From the NCBI GenBank assembly GCA_036924085.1, contig JAVGWX010000018.1:18541464-18605463 (forward strand): DNA of 64,000 nt. Direction: 5' to 3'. The DNA is from Ariolimax columbianus (Eukaryota; Mollusca; Gastropoda; Stylommatophora; Arionidae). The translations under genes were made by a program, and so were the position numbers. Below, one piece after another: positions 34,816-46,365 of this stretch (position 1 is the first letter of the stretch; each line of letters opens with the position of its first letter). The notes beneath the pieces are model-generated. The model ran no database searches. It saw only the letters and a program-made list of their open reading frames with translations, and was not told where the DNA came from.

Positions 34816-35981
34816 TATCTGGTTGATCCTACCAGTAGTCATATGCTTGTCTCAAAGATTAAGCCATGCATGTCTAAGTTCACACTGTCTCACGGTGAAA
34901 CCGCGAATGGCTCATTAAATCAGTCGAGGTTCCTTAGATGACATGATCCTACTTGGATAACTGTGGCAATTCTAGAGCTAATACATGCTCACCAAGCTCC
35001 GACCCTCGCGGAAAGAGCGCTTTTATTAGTTCAAAACCAATCGTCGTTTCCCCTCGCGGGGTTGCGGTGTCCCCACTGGTGACTCTGGATAACTTTGTGC
35101 TGATCGCATGGCCTCATGTGCCGGCGACGCATCTTTCAAATGTCTGCCCTATCAAATGTCGATGGTACGTGACATGCCTACCATGTTTGTAACGGGTAAC
35201 GGGGAATCAGGGTTCGATTCCGGAGAGGGAGCATGAGAAACGGCTACCACATGCAAGGAAGGCAGCAGGCGCGCAACTTACCCACTCCCGGCACGGGAAG
35301 GTAGTGACGAAAAATAACAATACGGGACTCTTTCGAGGCCCCGTAATTGGAATGAGTACACTTTAAACCCTTTAACGAGGATCTATTGGAGGGCAAGTCT
35401 GGTGCCAGCAGCCGCGGTAATTCCAGCTCCAATAGCGTATATTAAAGTTGTTGCAGTTAAAAAGCTCGTAGTTGGATCTCAGGCACAGGCGGGCGGTCCG
35501 GCTCGCGCCGGTTCACTGCCCGTTGTCTCCTACCCTACCGTCTGCCGGCTCTCTCCCACGGGTGCTCTTCACTGAGCGTCCTGGGTGGCCGGCGCTGTTA
35601 CTTTGAAAAAATTAGAGTGTTCAAAGCAGGCCTCGGCTGCCTGAATAATGGTGCATGGAATAATGGAATAGGACCTCGGTTCTATTTTGTTGGTTTTCGG
35701 AACTGGAGGTAATGATAACAGGGACAAACGGGGGCATTCGTATTGCGGCGTTAGAGGTGAAATTCTTGGATCGCCGCAAGACGAGCTACTGCGAAAGCAT
35801 TTGTCAAGAATGTTTTCATTAATCAAGAACGAAAGTCAGAGGCGCGAAGACGATCAGATACCGTTGTAATTCTGACCATAAACGATGCCGACTAGCGATC
35901 CGCAGGAGTTGCTTCGATGACTCTGCGGGCTGCTTCCGGGAAACCAAAGTGTTTGGGTTCCGAGAGAATTATGGTTGCAAA

Positions 35982-36030
<49 letters not shown>

Positions 36031-36100
36031 GCGGCTTAATTTGACTCAACACGGCCAAACACTGAAATGATTGACATGCCGAGAGCACTTTCGTTGGGTC
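34816..36100 (+). pseudogene. 18S rRNA, 5' two-thirds (pseudogene part)
   Basis: It begins tctggttgatcctaccagta (normal 18S has TGCCAG) and follows the conserved order: gtcatatgcttgtctcaaag, gaatggctcattaaatcagt, agccgcggtaattccagctc, gcggcgttagaggtgaaatt and gaattgacggaagggcacca. Conserved positions are altered, for example gaggcgcgaagacgatcag and ccgttgtaattctgacc. The match fades in the ggccaaacactgaaatgatt segment and changes to 28S-like sequence near 36100. The 3' third of 18S, ITS1, 5.8S, ITS2 and most of 28S are missing. The variable-region sequences look gastropod-like. Confidence 0.88.
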
Positions 36101-36490
36101 TAATATGGAACGGGTGCTGGATTTAGACCCTCGAAAATCTGGGGCTATCCTCTCGACTGCTTGACTGTCCCGCATCCAGTGTTCGTTAAAGGAATTGGCG
36201 GAAGGGCACCACCAGGAGTGGAGCCTGCGGCTTAATTTGACTCAACACGCAAATACTGTAGAACGACTGACAAATCGAGAGCACTTTCATTGGGTCTAAT
36301 AGTGAACTGGGGCTGGTATTAGACCAACGGAAGACAGGTCAGCTCTCTAATCTTCTAATGAAGGAACGCTACGGAAATCGTGTCTTAACCCCGCAGAAAC
36401 TGCAGGTTCCAGATACCTGGCCACTGACAAACAAAAGCCCTCGATTAATTCGTCCTGGCCAAACAGTGAACGGGTGCTGGAAATAGACCA
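36101..36490 (+). pseudogene. Duplicated 18S-28S junction segment
   Basis: The 18S block starting taaaggaatt at 35991 repeats at 36187 (offset 196). Both copies run through ggagcctgcggcttaatttg into gagcactttc, ttgggtctaata, and the 28S-like ggtgctggatttagacc or ggggctggtattagacc. A third, shorter version (ggccaaacagtgaacgggtg) is at 36454. All copies share the 18S-to-28S switch. Confidence 0.75.
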
Positions 36491-36935
36491 TGGGAAGACA
36501 GGTCAGTTTTACCCTGAAAATGACAGGGCGTTGCTACGGAAATCCTGATCAACTCGAGAGGAGCCGCAGACATTTGGTTCACGTAACAGGCTGATCAGCC
36601 AATGGCGCGAGGCTACCATGTGAGGGATTACGGCCGGACGCCTGTAAGCCGGAATCCCGCCCAAAATCTCAGCACCACTGCAATGGGAGGCTGCGATATG
36701 GTCGGGACCTGGGGATCGCGCCTCAACCCTACCAGGTCGAGCCACATAAAGAGATCTCTTCCATCCGCCGATCAAAGCGGGCGGATAGCTGCTCGATATT
36801 CACCCTATACGGCGATGAGGTGCAAAAACCACCAACATAAGACTTAGTTCTTGGTCGGGGTGTCGAAAACAGTAGTGCAGCCACCTAACTGTGAACTGTC
36901 GAGACTCATTCCTTGACCACGATACATGTCCGCAA
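36491..36935 (+). pseudogene. 28S rRNA 3' end (pseudogene part)
   Basis: acaggtcagttttaccctga (36498), the sarcin-ricin loop region aactcgagaggagccgcaga (36551; normal AGTACGAGAGGA), cagccaatggcgcgaggctacc, gcctgtaagccggaatcccgcc and the terminal region ggtcggggtgtcgaaaacag to gactcattccttgaccacga follow the order of the 28S 3' domain. Many substitutions lie in normally invariant positions, so this is not a functional rRNA. Confidence 0.8.
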
Positions 36936-37290
36936 ACCAGGCGAACAACATCTCCGTGACATTACCAGGCCTGTCCCCTGGTTAAATGCACTTCTGCTTC
37001 GATCTCTACCTCTGTACGTTATCAGCCATACCAATGGACGCAGAAGAGATGCAGACTAGCGGAGATTGCACACCTGCCCCACTGTGTCAACATCCCAGGT
37101 GGCGGGGAATGCTAGGCGTACCATCCCTGCATAGAAGCCAAGAAAATAAAGGGAGCAAAGAGATACCCCACTCACATGCAAATGCTACGTTTCTGGCAGG
37201 ACGTGACGATCCTGGGATACAGACACACTGGACTGCCTCTCTTCCTGGTAAACCAGTCCATATCATATATCATCTCATATATCATCACCG
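36936..37290. other. No gene recognised
   Basis: Sequence between the 28S-like end and a SINE. Origin unknown. Confidence 0.35.
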
Positions 37291-37299
37291 CACCCTATA

Positions 37300-37560
37300 G
37301 ACACGAGTAGTGAAGACTCGTTAGTCTGGTAAGACAACTTCCATAAGAGAGACAACTCTGATCACAAACAACTGCTGCCTTGCAGATAGGCTGGAGACAG
37401 CCAAAGGCTAAGGAGGGCATCCCTACAGAAACGCCTGTTGAAATCGGATGCACGGGGCCACAAGCCTAACGAAACAGTGCAACGTAAATCGCAGTATGAT
37501 GACAGTATGCAGACTCTGCAGAGTCTTCTAAACCAGTTTTAAGACGTTAAGTTAAGCATG
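37300..37560 (+). mobile_element. SINE family C with CR1-type 3' tail
   Basis: The blocks ggctggagacagccaaaggc, ctaaggagggcatccctaca and core atcggatgcacggggccaca (37443-37462), then acagtgcaacg, are followed by a 3' tail: ctgcagagtcttctaaacca and agacgttaagttaag. The tail matches the 3' end of the CR1-like LINE at 54140-54191. The 5' limit is uncertain. Confidence 0.7.
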
Positions 37561-37599
37561 ATGAAGTTGCCAGTCAATCACAGTCCTCTGTTTCCGCCA

Positions 37600-38270
37600 T
37601 TAACGATATAATTTGAATATTACAGTGGATATATACTTTCCTCGCCTTTCTAACTTCTAGTGTTTAGAAGATAAACAGTTTAGCAGATATTTACGAGATG
37701 TGTTATTTTCTACCGTCTCGGTGTCCTACCTTCAACCATTAGAAGATACTGAGCATTTTAGACCTGATCTTATCCAATTATCTCCAAACATTGACCACAT
37801 TATCAACTCCCCTGTCGTTAAAATAGTTTCGCTGTGCATTCGTAGACTCAAACATTCATGGCAAGGACAATGCAGACAGACTATTAGAAATAGGAATAAA
37901 GACAAGAACAAGCACACACAGCAACAACTTTACGTACAGCTAAACAGCTCATAAGAACAATAAACAAAGAAACAGAGATGGAGGTTTACAGGGGTATGGC
38001 AAACCCCAATCCAAGTGACAGTATCTATCAACTCACAAGGAAGGATCATAGCATCCTACAGATCACACGTAACAAGCAGCTGATCAGAATCCAACCACAA
38101 CCCACTTCAGAATGCCAGCTGTGTACACACCCATACGAAACCGTTGATCCTCATCTCTCTCAGTGCTCGGTGCCCAATAATGTTTGGAAAACTCTTCTTC
38201 CTCCGAGGCCAGATAAATGGAACACAATTTTTGGTGCTAGACAACAACTGACAAATACTTGAAGATAGCA
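37600..38270 (+). pseudogene. LINE fragment (linker and C-terminus after RNase H)
   Basis: Frames at 37700-37950 give LKHSWQGQCRQTI, and 37978-38262 gives NPSDSIYQLTRKDHSIL, RIQPQPTSECQLCTHPYETV and HLSQCSVPNNVWKTLLPPRP. The 'C..C.HPYETVDHHL..C' pattern is the zinc-binding end of RNase H-bearing LINEs (compare 22900-22960). No RNase H domain is attached here. Confidence 0.55.
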
Positions 38271-38600
38271 TTCAATGGATTTAAGTCGAAGGGCGAGAGC
38301 CCGAATGCTGATGGATCCGTAACAAGAAAAAGATAGTCTTGTGCCTTAATTACAGAAGTCCTTTATTTACAATCAAGCTAAGAATTAATTTTCACTATTG
38401 TTATTTAAGTCACAAAAAATACAAATTATTAAGATATATTATAGAAACGAAATGTCTTTATTAACTCATCCACATAATACATTTATTCTTGTGATGTAAA
38501 ACTCACTAGTAAATATAGGCATATTCATAACTTTAGTAATACTAAGTACAAAGAAACGGTTATCTATAAGTGTCTCCTGTTCACGCTAATAATTACTTAC
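38271..38600. other. No gene recognised
   Basis: AT-rich unique sequence. Confidence 0.4.
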
Positions 38601-39360
38601 TTACCTTCCGTGTCCAAGCACTACGTCATACAGTGTGCATCCAGCATTTCAGCTATATAGATTGCCTTGTGATTTGCCTCCAGCATGCTTCCTGAAGGTT
38701 GGAGCAAGTCATCAGGTGGTCTGGGTCCTGCCTTGTGATCTGCCTCCAGCATGTCACACCTATTGCATGCTTCCTGGAGGTTGGGGCAGGTCATCCGGTG
38801 GTCTGGGTCCTGCCTTGTGATTTGCCTCCAGCATGTCAGACATGCTTCCTGGAGGTTGGGGCAGGTCATCCGGTGGTCTGGGTACTGTATTGCGCCACAA
38901 TCACGTGTCATAATATGTGTTTCCCCATCGTTTCACATTCCTCTTGCCCCGGAATACACCAGTTCGGAGTCTGTTCAGCGACTTCCATGTTGTGGATGGT
39001 AGATGATGTCCGGGGGCAGGTTTCTCCCGAAGTTATATATCTGGGGCCTGTATCAACTCGTGCCATCTCTCGATGCGGCGACTTTCAGGGTTTGTCTGTA
39101 CGGGCTGTGTTGATTTTAAGAAGCTTTGTCTGGATTTAAGTCTTGTGCTCTGTACCTTATGTTCAAACATTAGGTGCCTTGGATCATGCTCCTGTTTTTC
39201 TGGTTTGATTTCTGCTGCGACGCTTCTTCGAATCTCAAGTGGTGCTATGCAATCAATGGCATGCATTTTACCAATGGGAACGGGTTTTAGGCCCACTGAT
39301 ACTATCCGACCAGTCTCATTTACTGCTGAATTTAGTTCTACTGCATTGTATGAAAATTAA
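38601..39360 (-). pseudogene. LINE-derived segment with short 63-72 bp repeat (homologue of 52315-53860)
   Basis: About three units of ggttggggcaggtcatccgg (+) at 38690-38890 precede a unique segment. Its minus frame (39033-39296) reads GLKPVPIGKMHAIDCIAPLE, RLKSRQSFLKSTQPVQTNPE and RRIERWHELIQAP. This resembles the linker between RT and RNase H in I/Jockey-like LINEs (inference). The same order of blocks, with much larger internal arrays, lies at 52315-53860. Confidence 0.5.
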
Positions 39361-39774
39361 CGAGCCAGTATACCAGCTCTTCCGAGTGAATCAGTTAAAG
39401 TACATGCAATTAAGAGTAGGAAGTCAAGAAGTAAGAAAACTCTATCGCATTTATTCCAGTAGTGCTCCCCATTATAAACGTAAAGTACTCGAACGAACAG
39501 GGTTATGCACCATACATATGTCATGGCGTCTTTTCGTGAGATATCGCCTGACGGATCAGGTTACCAGTCTAGAGATTGAAAATGGCCGTGTAGAGTTTTT
39601 GAAGAGGACAAACAAATGAAAATTGAATGAAATTGTTTAAAAAGTGGCATTGTTAGGATATGATGGCGAATGGTAACAATAGTGTAAAGAAGAACTAATG
39701 ATGAAGATATGAAAGTTTGTAATCTGTGACATATTGTTGTACATGCTTTCACCAAGGTGTGTCAGGAAAGTTTA
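39361..39774. other. No gene recognised
   Basis: The open frame at 39239-39619 continues here (YQLFRVNQLKYMQLRVGSQE) but matches no family I know. Confidence 0.35.
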
Positions 39775-40390
39775 AATCGGTGAAAAGGTCGGGAAATAAT
39801 AGCAAATAATCCGTGTAAAGGTTGGGGAATAATAGCAACAAATGGTGGAAAGGTCGGGGAATAATAGCAACAAATTGGTGAAAAGGTCGGGGAATAATAG
39901 TAACAAATTGGTGAAAAGGTCGGGGACTAATAGCAACAAATTGGTGAAAAGATCGGGGAATAATAGTAAGAAATTGGTGAAAAGATCGGGGAATAATAGT
40001 AACAAATTGGTGAAAAGGTCGGGGAATAATAGTAAGAAAATGGTGAAAAGATCGGGGAATACTAGTAACAAATTGGTGAAAAGGTCGGGGAATAATAGTA
40101 ACAAATTGGTAAAAAGGTCGAGAAATAATAGCAACAAATGGTGAAAAGATCGGGTAATAATAGCAACAAATGGTGAAAAGATCGGGGAATAATAGTAACA
40201 AATTGGTGAAAAGGTCGGGGAATAATAGTAAGAAATTGGTGAAAAGATCGGGGAATACTAGTAACAAATTGGTGAAAAGGTCGGGGAATAATAGCAACAA
40301 ATGGTGAAAAGATCGGGTAATAATAGCAACAAATGGTGAAAATTTGGGGGTGGTTATGTTTGAATTAATGGAAAGATGAGGAAATGATAG
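39775..40390. repeat. 33-bp minisatellite
   Basis: About 17 units of aggtcggggaataatagcaa plus caaattggtgaaa. Open in several frames as 11-residue repeats (VKRSGNNSNKL). Confidence 0.93.
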
Positions 40391-40392
40391 CA

Positions 40393-40550
40393 ACAACTGC
40401 CAAAGACGAATGTGTCGGACCGAAAGGTGCAAATATCGTAGGTAAACTAGTGCCACAATGCATTCCGTTCTCTGAACTACATCTTGCTACTTGCAAAGCC
40501 CTGTTCAGGGCTTGGTAGCGGCAGATTGAGAGCGAAAGCAAAAAAAAAAA
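40393..40550 (+). mobile_element. SINE family B, 5'-truncated, inside an array
   Basis: atgtgtcggaccgaaaggtg, attccgttctctgaacta, gggcttggtagcggcagatt and gagagcgaaagcaaaaaa. Minisatellite units containing aaatgatagcaacaa lie on both sides. Confidence 0.8.
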
Positions 40551-40800
40551 AAGGAAAAATGATAGCAACAAATGGTGGAAAGTTCTGGTGGTTATGTTTG
40601 AATTGGTGGAAAGATCGGGAAATGATAGCAGCAGATGGTGGAAAGTTCTGGTGGGATGTTTGAATTGATGGAATGATCGGGAAATGATAGCAACAAATGG
40701 TGGAAAGTTCTGGTGGTTATGTTTGAATTGATGGAATGATCGGGAAATGATAGCAACAGATGGTGAAGTTGTCATTATGACAGTAAACATTGGTGCAACA
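40551..40800. repeat. About 63-bp tandem repeat, related to the 33-bp array
   Basis: Three to four units of gaaatgatagcaacaaatgg plus tggaaagttctggtggttat and gtttgaattgatgga. Confidence 0.85.
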
Positions 40801-40939
40801 TATCGCAGAAGGGCAGTAGGAAAAAGTGGAAAGACGACAGACAAGGGGGATTGACATTTAGAACAGCCAATGTACTTTTTTTTACGCCAGTCCGTCGAGC
40901 GATTTAGTAGTTTGTGATCTGGTCATAGCAGTGGAATGC

Positions 40940-41615
40940 AAGAATGTTACTGCGGCCGAGTACTCAGAGGGCCTCAATGCGCCTCCGGCTGAGCACTCAG
41001 CGGAGCTCAAGATACCTCATTTAGGAACGACGTGGGCTAGTTGTTAAGTGACACGGCTCCCAAACCGAAGGTGCTTGGTTCGCTCCCTATCACAGCATCG
41101 GCCGTTACCCCGGGAAAGCAAACCCTTAGAAAGAAGCAGACTCTTACATAAAATTAATTGCGAGTTGGATGCACTAGGCCGACAGGCGCAAAATAAAAAC
41201 ATAATGCAACGCACACTGCCTTATGGAATTCAAAAATAAGGCGAATACAAAAAAACAAACAAACAAAAGAATTTGCCTCCAGCTTAGCACTCAGAGGCCC
41301 TCAATGTGCCTCCGTTCGAGCACTCAGAGGGCCTCAATGTGCCTCCGTTCGAGCACTCAGAGGGCCTCAATGTGCCTCCGTTCGAGCATTCAGAGGGCCT
41401 CAATGTGCCTCCGTTCGAGCACTCAGAGGGCCTCAATGTGCCTCCGTTCGAGCACTCAGAGGGCCTCAATGTACCTCCGTTCGAGCATTCAGAGGGCCTC
41501 AATGTGCCTCCGTTCGAGCATTCAGAGGGCCTCAATGTGCCTACGTTCAAGCACTCAGAGGGCCTTAATGCGCCTCCGGCCGACCACTAAGAGCGCCTCA
41601 ATACACATCCGCCCA
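40940..41615. repeat. 33-bp minisatellite, split by a SINE
   Basis: The unit gcctccgttcgagcactcag plus agggcctcaatgt has two copies at 40950-41010 and about ten at 41275-41610, on either side of the SINE at 41024-41246. Confidence 0.92.
41024..41246 (+). mobile_element. SINE family A copy inside a 33-bp array
   Basis: gtgggctagttgttaagtga, B box cttggttcgctccctatc (weakened), taccccgggaaagcaaaccc, core gttggatgcactaggccgac and a tail ataaggcgaatac followed by A-rich DNA. Confidence 0.87.
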
Positions 41616-42145
41616 CTCTACAGATCTCTTTAATTCTTGGAACTAACAGCAGGGTAGGATGTGGACCCAAAACCTGTCAATCCGTAGCTTTGTTTCCAGA
41701 AGAAGCCTCCATATGGGTTCTGTCTCAATAGAGACGACCGTCAGGCCGATTCCTCAACTAACGACCTGGTGGCCATGTGCATTGGCGTTGACATCGTTAT
41801 TAACAATGACCCCAAACCACGTGGATCTACAATTGTATTGGATCTTGGCCCTTGCCACAAGATGTGAAAACCTAATCAAGATGTAACATTCCAATGGCAG
41901 CCTTGGGTAGTGCGTCTCTAGCCGTCCGAGTGGAAGGCCAATATCGCGGCGAGAACACATCACTTCCAGAACCTCATGATGTGGAGAGCGTGCAACAAAG
42001 GCGGAGCCCTTCGTCAGTGCAGCTGTTCAATTAGCTGTTGCAGTGTGCTGGGAACTCCCACTTGCCTGAAGACCAACCACTGAGTAAAAGGCAGCCCCGA
42101 GGTCGACACAAACGACGAAGTTGGAGTGACGTATTTCCGGTGTAT
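41616..42145. other. No gene recognised
   Basis: Unique sequence with short overlapping frames. Confidence 0.35.
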
Positions 42146-42490
42146 GTCCATGAGCAGGCGAAATGTAGAAGGACAATGATATAACAGTTGGCGGAATGTA
42201 GAAGGACAATGATATAACAGCAGGCAGAATGTAGAAGGACAATGATATAACAGCAGGCAGAATGTAGAAGGACAATGATATAACAGCAGGCGGAATGTAG
42301 AAGGACAATGATATAACAGCAGGCAGAATGTAGAAGGACAATGATATAACAGCAGGCAGAATGTAGAAGGACAATGATATAACAGCAGGCAGAATGTAGA
42401 AGGACAATGATATAACAGCAGGCGGAATGTAGAAGGACAATGATATAACAGCAGGCAGAATGTAGAAGGACAATGATATAACAGCAGGCA
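42146..42490. repeat. 33-bp minisatellite
   Basis: Ten near-identical units of agaatgtagaaggacaatga plus tataacagcaggc. Three long minus frames here are artefacts. Confidence 0.94.
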
Positions 42491-42892
42491 GTGAAGCCAG
42501 ACCACCAGGGGCGCTGACTTACCTTCAACAACGGCCGGATGCGAAAGAAAAGCTATTGGCCAGAAACCTCTTTTGCGTCAGCGAGCAATGCAATTGGTCC
42601 GTAGCTTTTACATTCAGAACAATGGGGCATTTTATTTTGTACATATATATATATGGACATAAGAAAGTGCAGATAAGAAAGAAAAGAGAATTGAAAAAGT
42701 TAGCAAAACTTCTTGGTAACAAGATAACACACCAGAAAGACGTGCACATGACAGGACAATGGAAAGACTTTTATATTACATAGTGAGACATGAACACAGA
42801 TTAAGGAAAGAGTAACTGAAGACAATGAATTCGGAAGTAGAAATAAAACAAATACGGAAATTGAAATGGGAGTTAAGAAGGATTATGATAAG
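42491..42892. other. No gene recognised
   Basis: AT-rich unique sequence with a short (TA)n at 42643-42652. Confidence 0.4.
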
Positions 42893-43545
42893 GGATATCA
42901 TCATCATCATCAGCTCTTTCCGTCTTGTTAGACGATAATAATTGTGCTTTGAAAAAAAAGGTTTGCGAATACAGTCCATGACGGTAACGAATGTGACTCG
43001 TAAGATCAATCCGGACAGAGAAGCATCTTCCACAGTGTGTGCAAGAAAAGTTGGGACCGTTTGCGGCATCGCATGGTTTGGCTTGTCTTCTCAAACTCTG
43101 AGTCTTTAGCCTATCAGCAATCAGTATCTCCTTTGTCTGTATTTCATGTTTAATCCTGCCCCTCCATGTAACACGATCCATGGCGTCCTGTTCCCATGAC
43201 TCCAAATCGATGCCTGCGTCATTCATATCCCGCTTGCATACATCCTTGTACCAAATAGTGGCCGGCCCCGAGACTTTTTCCCCAACTGTAGTTCCCCATA
43301 GAGAAGATATTTTGGTATTCTGCCATCATCCATCCTCTGAATGTGCCCCAGCCATCGGAGCCTTCGATGACTAAGCTTGGACAAGATTGTGACACTGCCT
43401 GTTCTCTCCAACTCCTCTCCGTTGGTGATCTTGTCTTGCCACCCAACGCCCAGGATTCTGCGCAGGCACCTCATGCGATAGCTGTTTAGCCGCTCTCCTC
43501 GTGCATGTAGGTAGACCATGTCTCACTGCTGTAAAGGAAGAGTGC
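42893..43545 (-). pseudogene. LINE ORF2 C-terminus with C2H2 finger
   Basis: The minus strand reads YSSETW, then HARGERLNSYRMRCLRRILG, GWQDKITNGEELERTGSVTI, HRRLRWLGHIQRMDDGRIPK and YLLYGELQLGKKSRGRPLFG. After a frameshift near 43223 it reads DAMDRVTWRGRIKHEIQT and finishes with the finger FSCTHCGRCFSVRIDLTSHI RYRHG. These are the usual last blocks of an APE-type LINE ORF2, related to 17940-19075 but a different subfamily. It is 5'-truncated at a minisatellite that seems made from its own sequence (43545-43700). Confidence 0.82.
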
Positions 43546-43700
43546 TGATAAGAGGAATAAAACCGCTGTAAAGAGTGATAGAAAAATAAGGTATAAAACC
43601 GCTGTAAAGAATGATAGAAAAAAAGGTATAAAACCGCTGTAAAGAGTGATAGAAAAATAAGGTATAAAACCGCTGTAAAGAATGATAGTAAAATAAAACA
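43545..43700. repeat. 36-bp repeat at the 5' edge of the LINE fragment
   Basis: Four units of aaaaccgctgtaaagagtga plus tagaaaaataaggtat. The LINE continues from the last unit through gctgtaaaggaagagtgctg (43530). Confidence 0.9.
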
Positions 43701-43754
43701 ATTCTAAACTTAGCTACATCTATACCACTCACTCTTACACATCTCTAACACGGA

Positions 43755-43935
43755 CCCTAGGGGTAAGACTCTTCCATTGCACTTTGGTTGGGGAACGCCC
43801 TAACCAGCGTAGGTAAATACAGACGCATAATTCATGCATTCAAGCACTGATTAATACGTCCTGATATCGCCTGAACGACTACAGTCCGGGGTTGAAAGGA
43901 CCGTGCCTCCGCCAGTTGAATACAAAGAGGCAAAC
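43755..43935. mobile_element. Interspersed repeat family G, copy 2
   Basis: cttccattgcactttggttg, atgcattcaagcactgatta and cgtgcctccgccagttgaa, matching 33495-33685. Confidence 0.65.
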
Positions 43936-44811
43936 CTCCATTAACGGAGAAAAGAAGAAAAAAAGACCTCCCAAAAAAGTATACGGTAAGTGAGAAAAGG
44001 CGATGCAGACTTGAAGGAGAAACCACATTAAATACCCAATGACAGCTGAATAAAGTAATAAAACGAGGCACAGATGAGAATAAAGAGAGAAGTCACAAGT
44101 CATTATAAAAACACAGGCAAACAGCTCACAAAATTGAACTCGCAAGAGAAGAAAACAGGTATGGTAGACTGTGACGAGATTTGATCGCATGTCAAGTTTG
44201 CACGGCGTTGCATGGTGATAATGATGGTGATAGATTCAGATGCGCTAAAGTTGTGTAAAAATTGCGATACAGATTTACGTTTTTATTCTTGTGTTAGCGT
44301 TTAGCGTCAAAGATAATTACTCAACAGCTAAAGCACTGACGTGAAATGCATTAATTTTTTCTATATCTTTCTCCCAAATCCATTCCTTCGTCTACAAATA
44401 AAGTCACAGAGGAGTTTTTAGTTCTTAGTCGACTTGTACTTCTACAGGGGTAATGACTCTGTACAGGTCCCAGCTCTGGTGTGAGCTGGATATAGCTAGG
44501 AGACAATTTCCTGCTTAGAGGGCTAGGCTCGAGCAGCGTAATATTCCGCTACATAGGGACACGCGCTTACGAAGGGGGTTTAACTGATGTGCTAGTTCAT
44601 TTTAATAGACTCAAACACTAGAGCGAAGTAGACCCGCAGCCTGTTAGATGCCACCTATGCTGCTCTAAACAAACCACCTAACCATGGCTGGTGTAATGCC
44701 ATGTCACACAGTTAGTCGCCTCTTGCGACATGCTCTCTGTGGGGCAGTGGTGCTATTTTTGTCCTTTTCATACACAAAGACCCCGGCAGATCCCTCGGGC
44801 GAGAACCTGTA
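43936..44811. other. No gene recognised
   Basis: Unique sequence. Open frames at 43832-44190 lack motifs. Confidence 0.35.
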
Positions 44812-45265
44812 CCAAAGTAAGAAAGGTGTAACTGTACCAAAGACAGAGGGATGTAACTGTACCAAAGACAGAGAGATGAAACTGTACCAAAGTAAGAGGG
44901 GTGCACTGTACCAAAGTAGGAGGGATATAACTGTACCAAAGTAAGAGACATGTAACTGTGCCAAAGTAAGAGACATGTAACTGTACCAAAGTAAGAGACA
45001 TGTAACTGTACCAAAGTAAGAGAGACGTAACTGTATCAAAGTAAGAGACATGTAACTGTACCAAAGTAAGAGAGACGTAACTGTACCAAAGTAAGAGACA
45101 TGTAACTGTACCAAAGTAAGATAGACGTAATTGTACCAAAGTAAGAGACATGTAACTGTACCAATGTAAGAGAGATGTAACTGTACCAAAATAAGAGAGA
45201 TGTAACTGTACCAAAGTAAGAGACATGTAACTGTACCAAAGTAAGAGAGATGTAACTGTATCACG
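44812..45265. repeat. 25-bp minisatellite
   Basis: About 17 units of aagagacatgtaactgtacc plus aaagt. Confidence 0.93.
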
Positions 45266-45479
45266 CATAGTTTTGGGGGACGAAGATGCAGCATTCAATG
45301 AACTGACAGCAGCCAGCTACTCAAATATGGCTGCATTCATCATGGCCAGCGAACCACAGCTGACCAAGACGCTATTCTGTCTCCACGTAACAAACCTGCA
45401 AAAGGCTACACCAATGTAGTCTGACTCAAAGAATAGGGTCGTAGGGAAACCCGGTACCCAAAAATAGGAAACCTGTTTT

Positions 45480-46010
45480 GCTGAACCGCAAGGGGCAGAT
45501 ACCGCATCTTCTCTATAATCTAGGACACAGCGTCCCTTCCATGACGACGCCGAAGCAGCAGCCGCTCGGTCTATATAAAAGATGTATCCGAATTTTACTT
45601 ATTTGTTCTTCCGCTCTAGCAGGAGTGAGAACGAATACTACAGTTTGGCGTCATTGTAAAAAAAAACTTGAACAAATTTCAACTAAGAGAAGGCTGATAA
45701 ATACACTATTTATTCCGATATTGTGTTATCAATATCAATCTTTGTCCTTACTAGAAACACATAAGAGAACGATCCAGAGCTGTGAGATGCGCTATGTTAG
45801 ATATGCACCCTGAAGGACAATCCGAGACCGAATCCGCAAGACCACACTGAGGCAGATAGTGGGGACAAACCCAGTTAGTAACTACATTGCTCCTCAACAA
45901 ATGAAGTGGTTTGGTCATTTAGTTAGAATACATTATGACCAGTCTGCAGGGAAAGCATATCGTATAGAGGTTCCCGGACCACGAGCGAGGGACAAATCTT
46001 GACGTCGCTG
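45480..46010 (+). pseudogene. LINE RT C-terminal fragment
   Basis: The frame reads TTVWRHCKKKLEQISTKRRL, PILCYQYQSLSLLETHKRTI, SCEMRYVRYAP, then past a stop TIRDRIRKTTLRQIVGTNPV, SNYIAPQQMKWFGHLVRI and VPGPRARDKS. The order ('LI..L..P.L.Y..', 'E...LR', 'RDRIRN..I..', 'MKWFGHLVR', 'G.R.R') is that of the region after the RT palm in LINEs. It has stops and is truncated at both ends. Confidence 0.7.
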
Positions 46011-46059
46011 TCTCCGACACACTCAGGAAGTTACCCCTCCCACTTGACGATAACACGAA

Positions 46060-46365
46060 ATCTACGTATCCCACGTCTCTGCAACGCCGTATGTCAGGGG
46101 CAGTACCACATACCACGTCTCTGCGACGCCGAATGGCAGGGGCAGTAGCACATACCACGTCTCTGCGACGCCGAATGGCAGGGGCAGTAGGACATTCCAC
46201 CTCTATGCAACACTGTATAGCAAGAGCAGAAGGACATCCCACCTCTCTGCGACGCCGTATAGCAAGAGCAGTAGGACATCCCACCTCTCTGCGACGCCGC
46301 ATGACAAGGGCAGTAGGACATCCCACCTCTCTGCGACGCCGCATGACAAGGGCAGTAGGACAAAT
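46060..46365. repeat. 42-bp minisatellite
   Basis: Seven units of acctctctgcgacgccgtat plus agcaagagcagtaggacatc. It directly follows the LINE fragment and may derive from its arginine-rich end (inference). Confidence 0.92.

Noticed and set aside
34370..34918. 182-codon open frame across the start of 18S
   Set aside because: It spans ETS-like and rRNA sequence and has no protein motif; GC-rich DNA has few stops.
34816..36935. Functional 18S rRNA gene
   Set aside because: Substitutions at invariant sites, loss of the 3' third, and fusion to 28S-like sequence.
39842..40144. 11-residue repeat protein (VKRSGNNSNKL)
   Set aside because: Produced by a 33-bp minisatellite; the frame opens and closes with the array.
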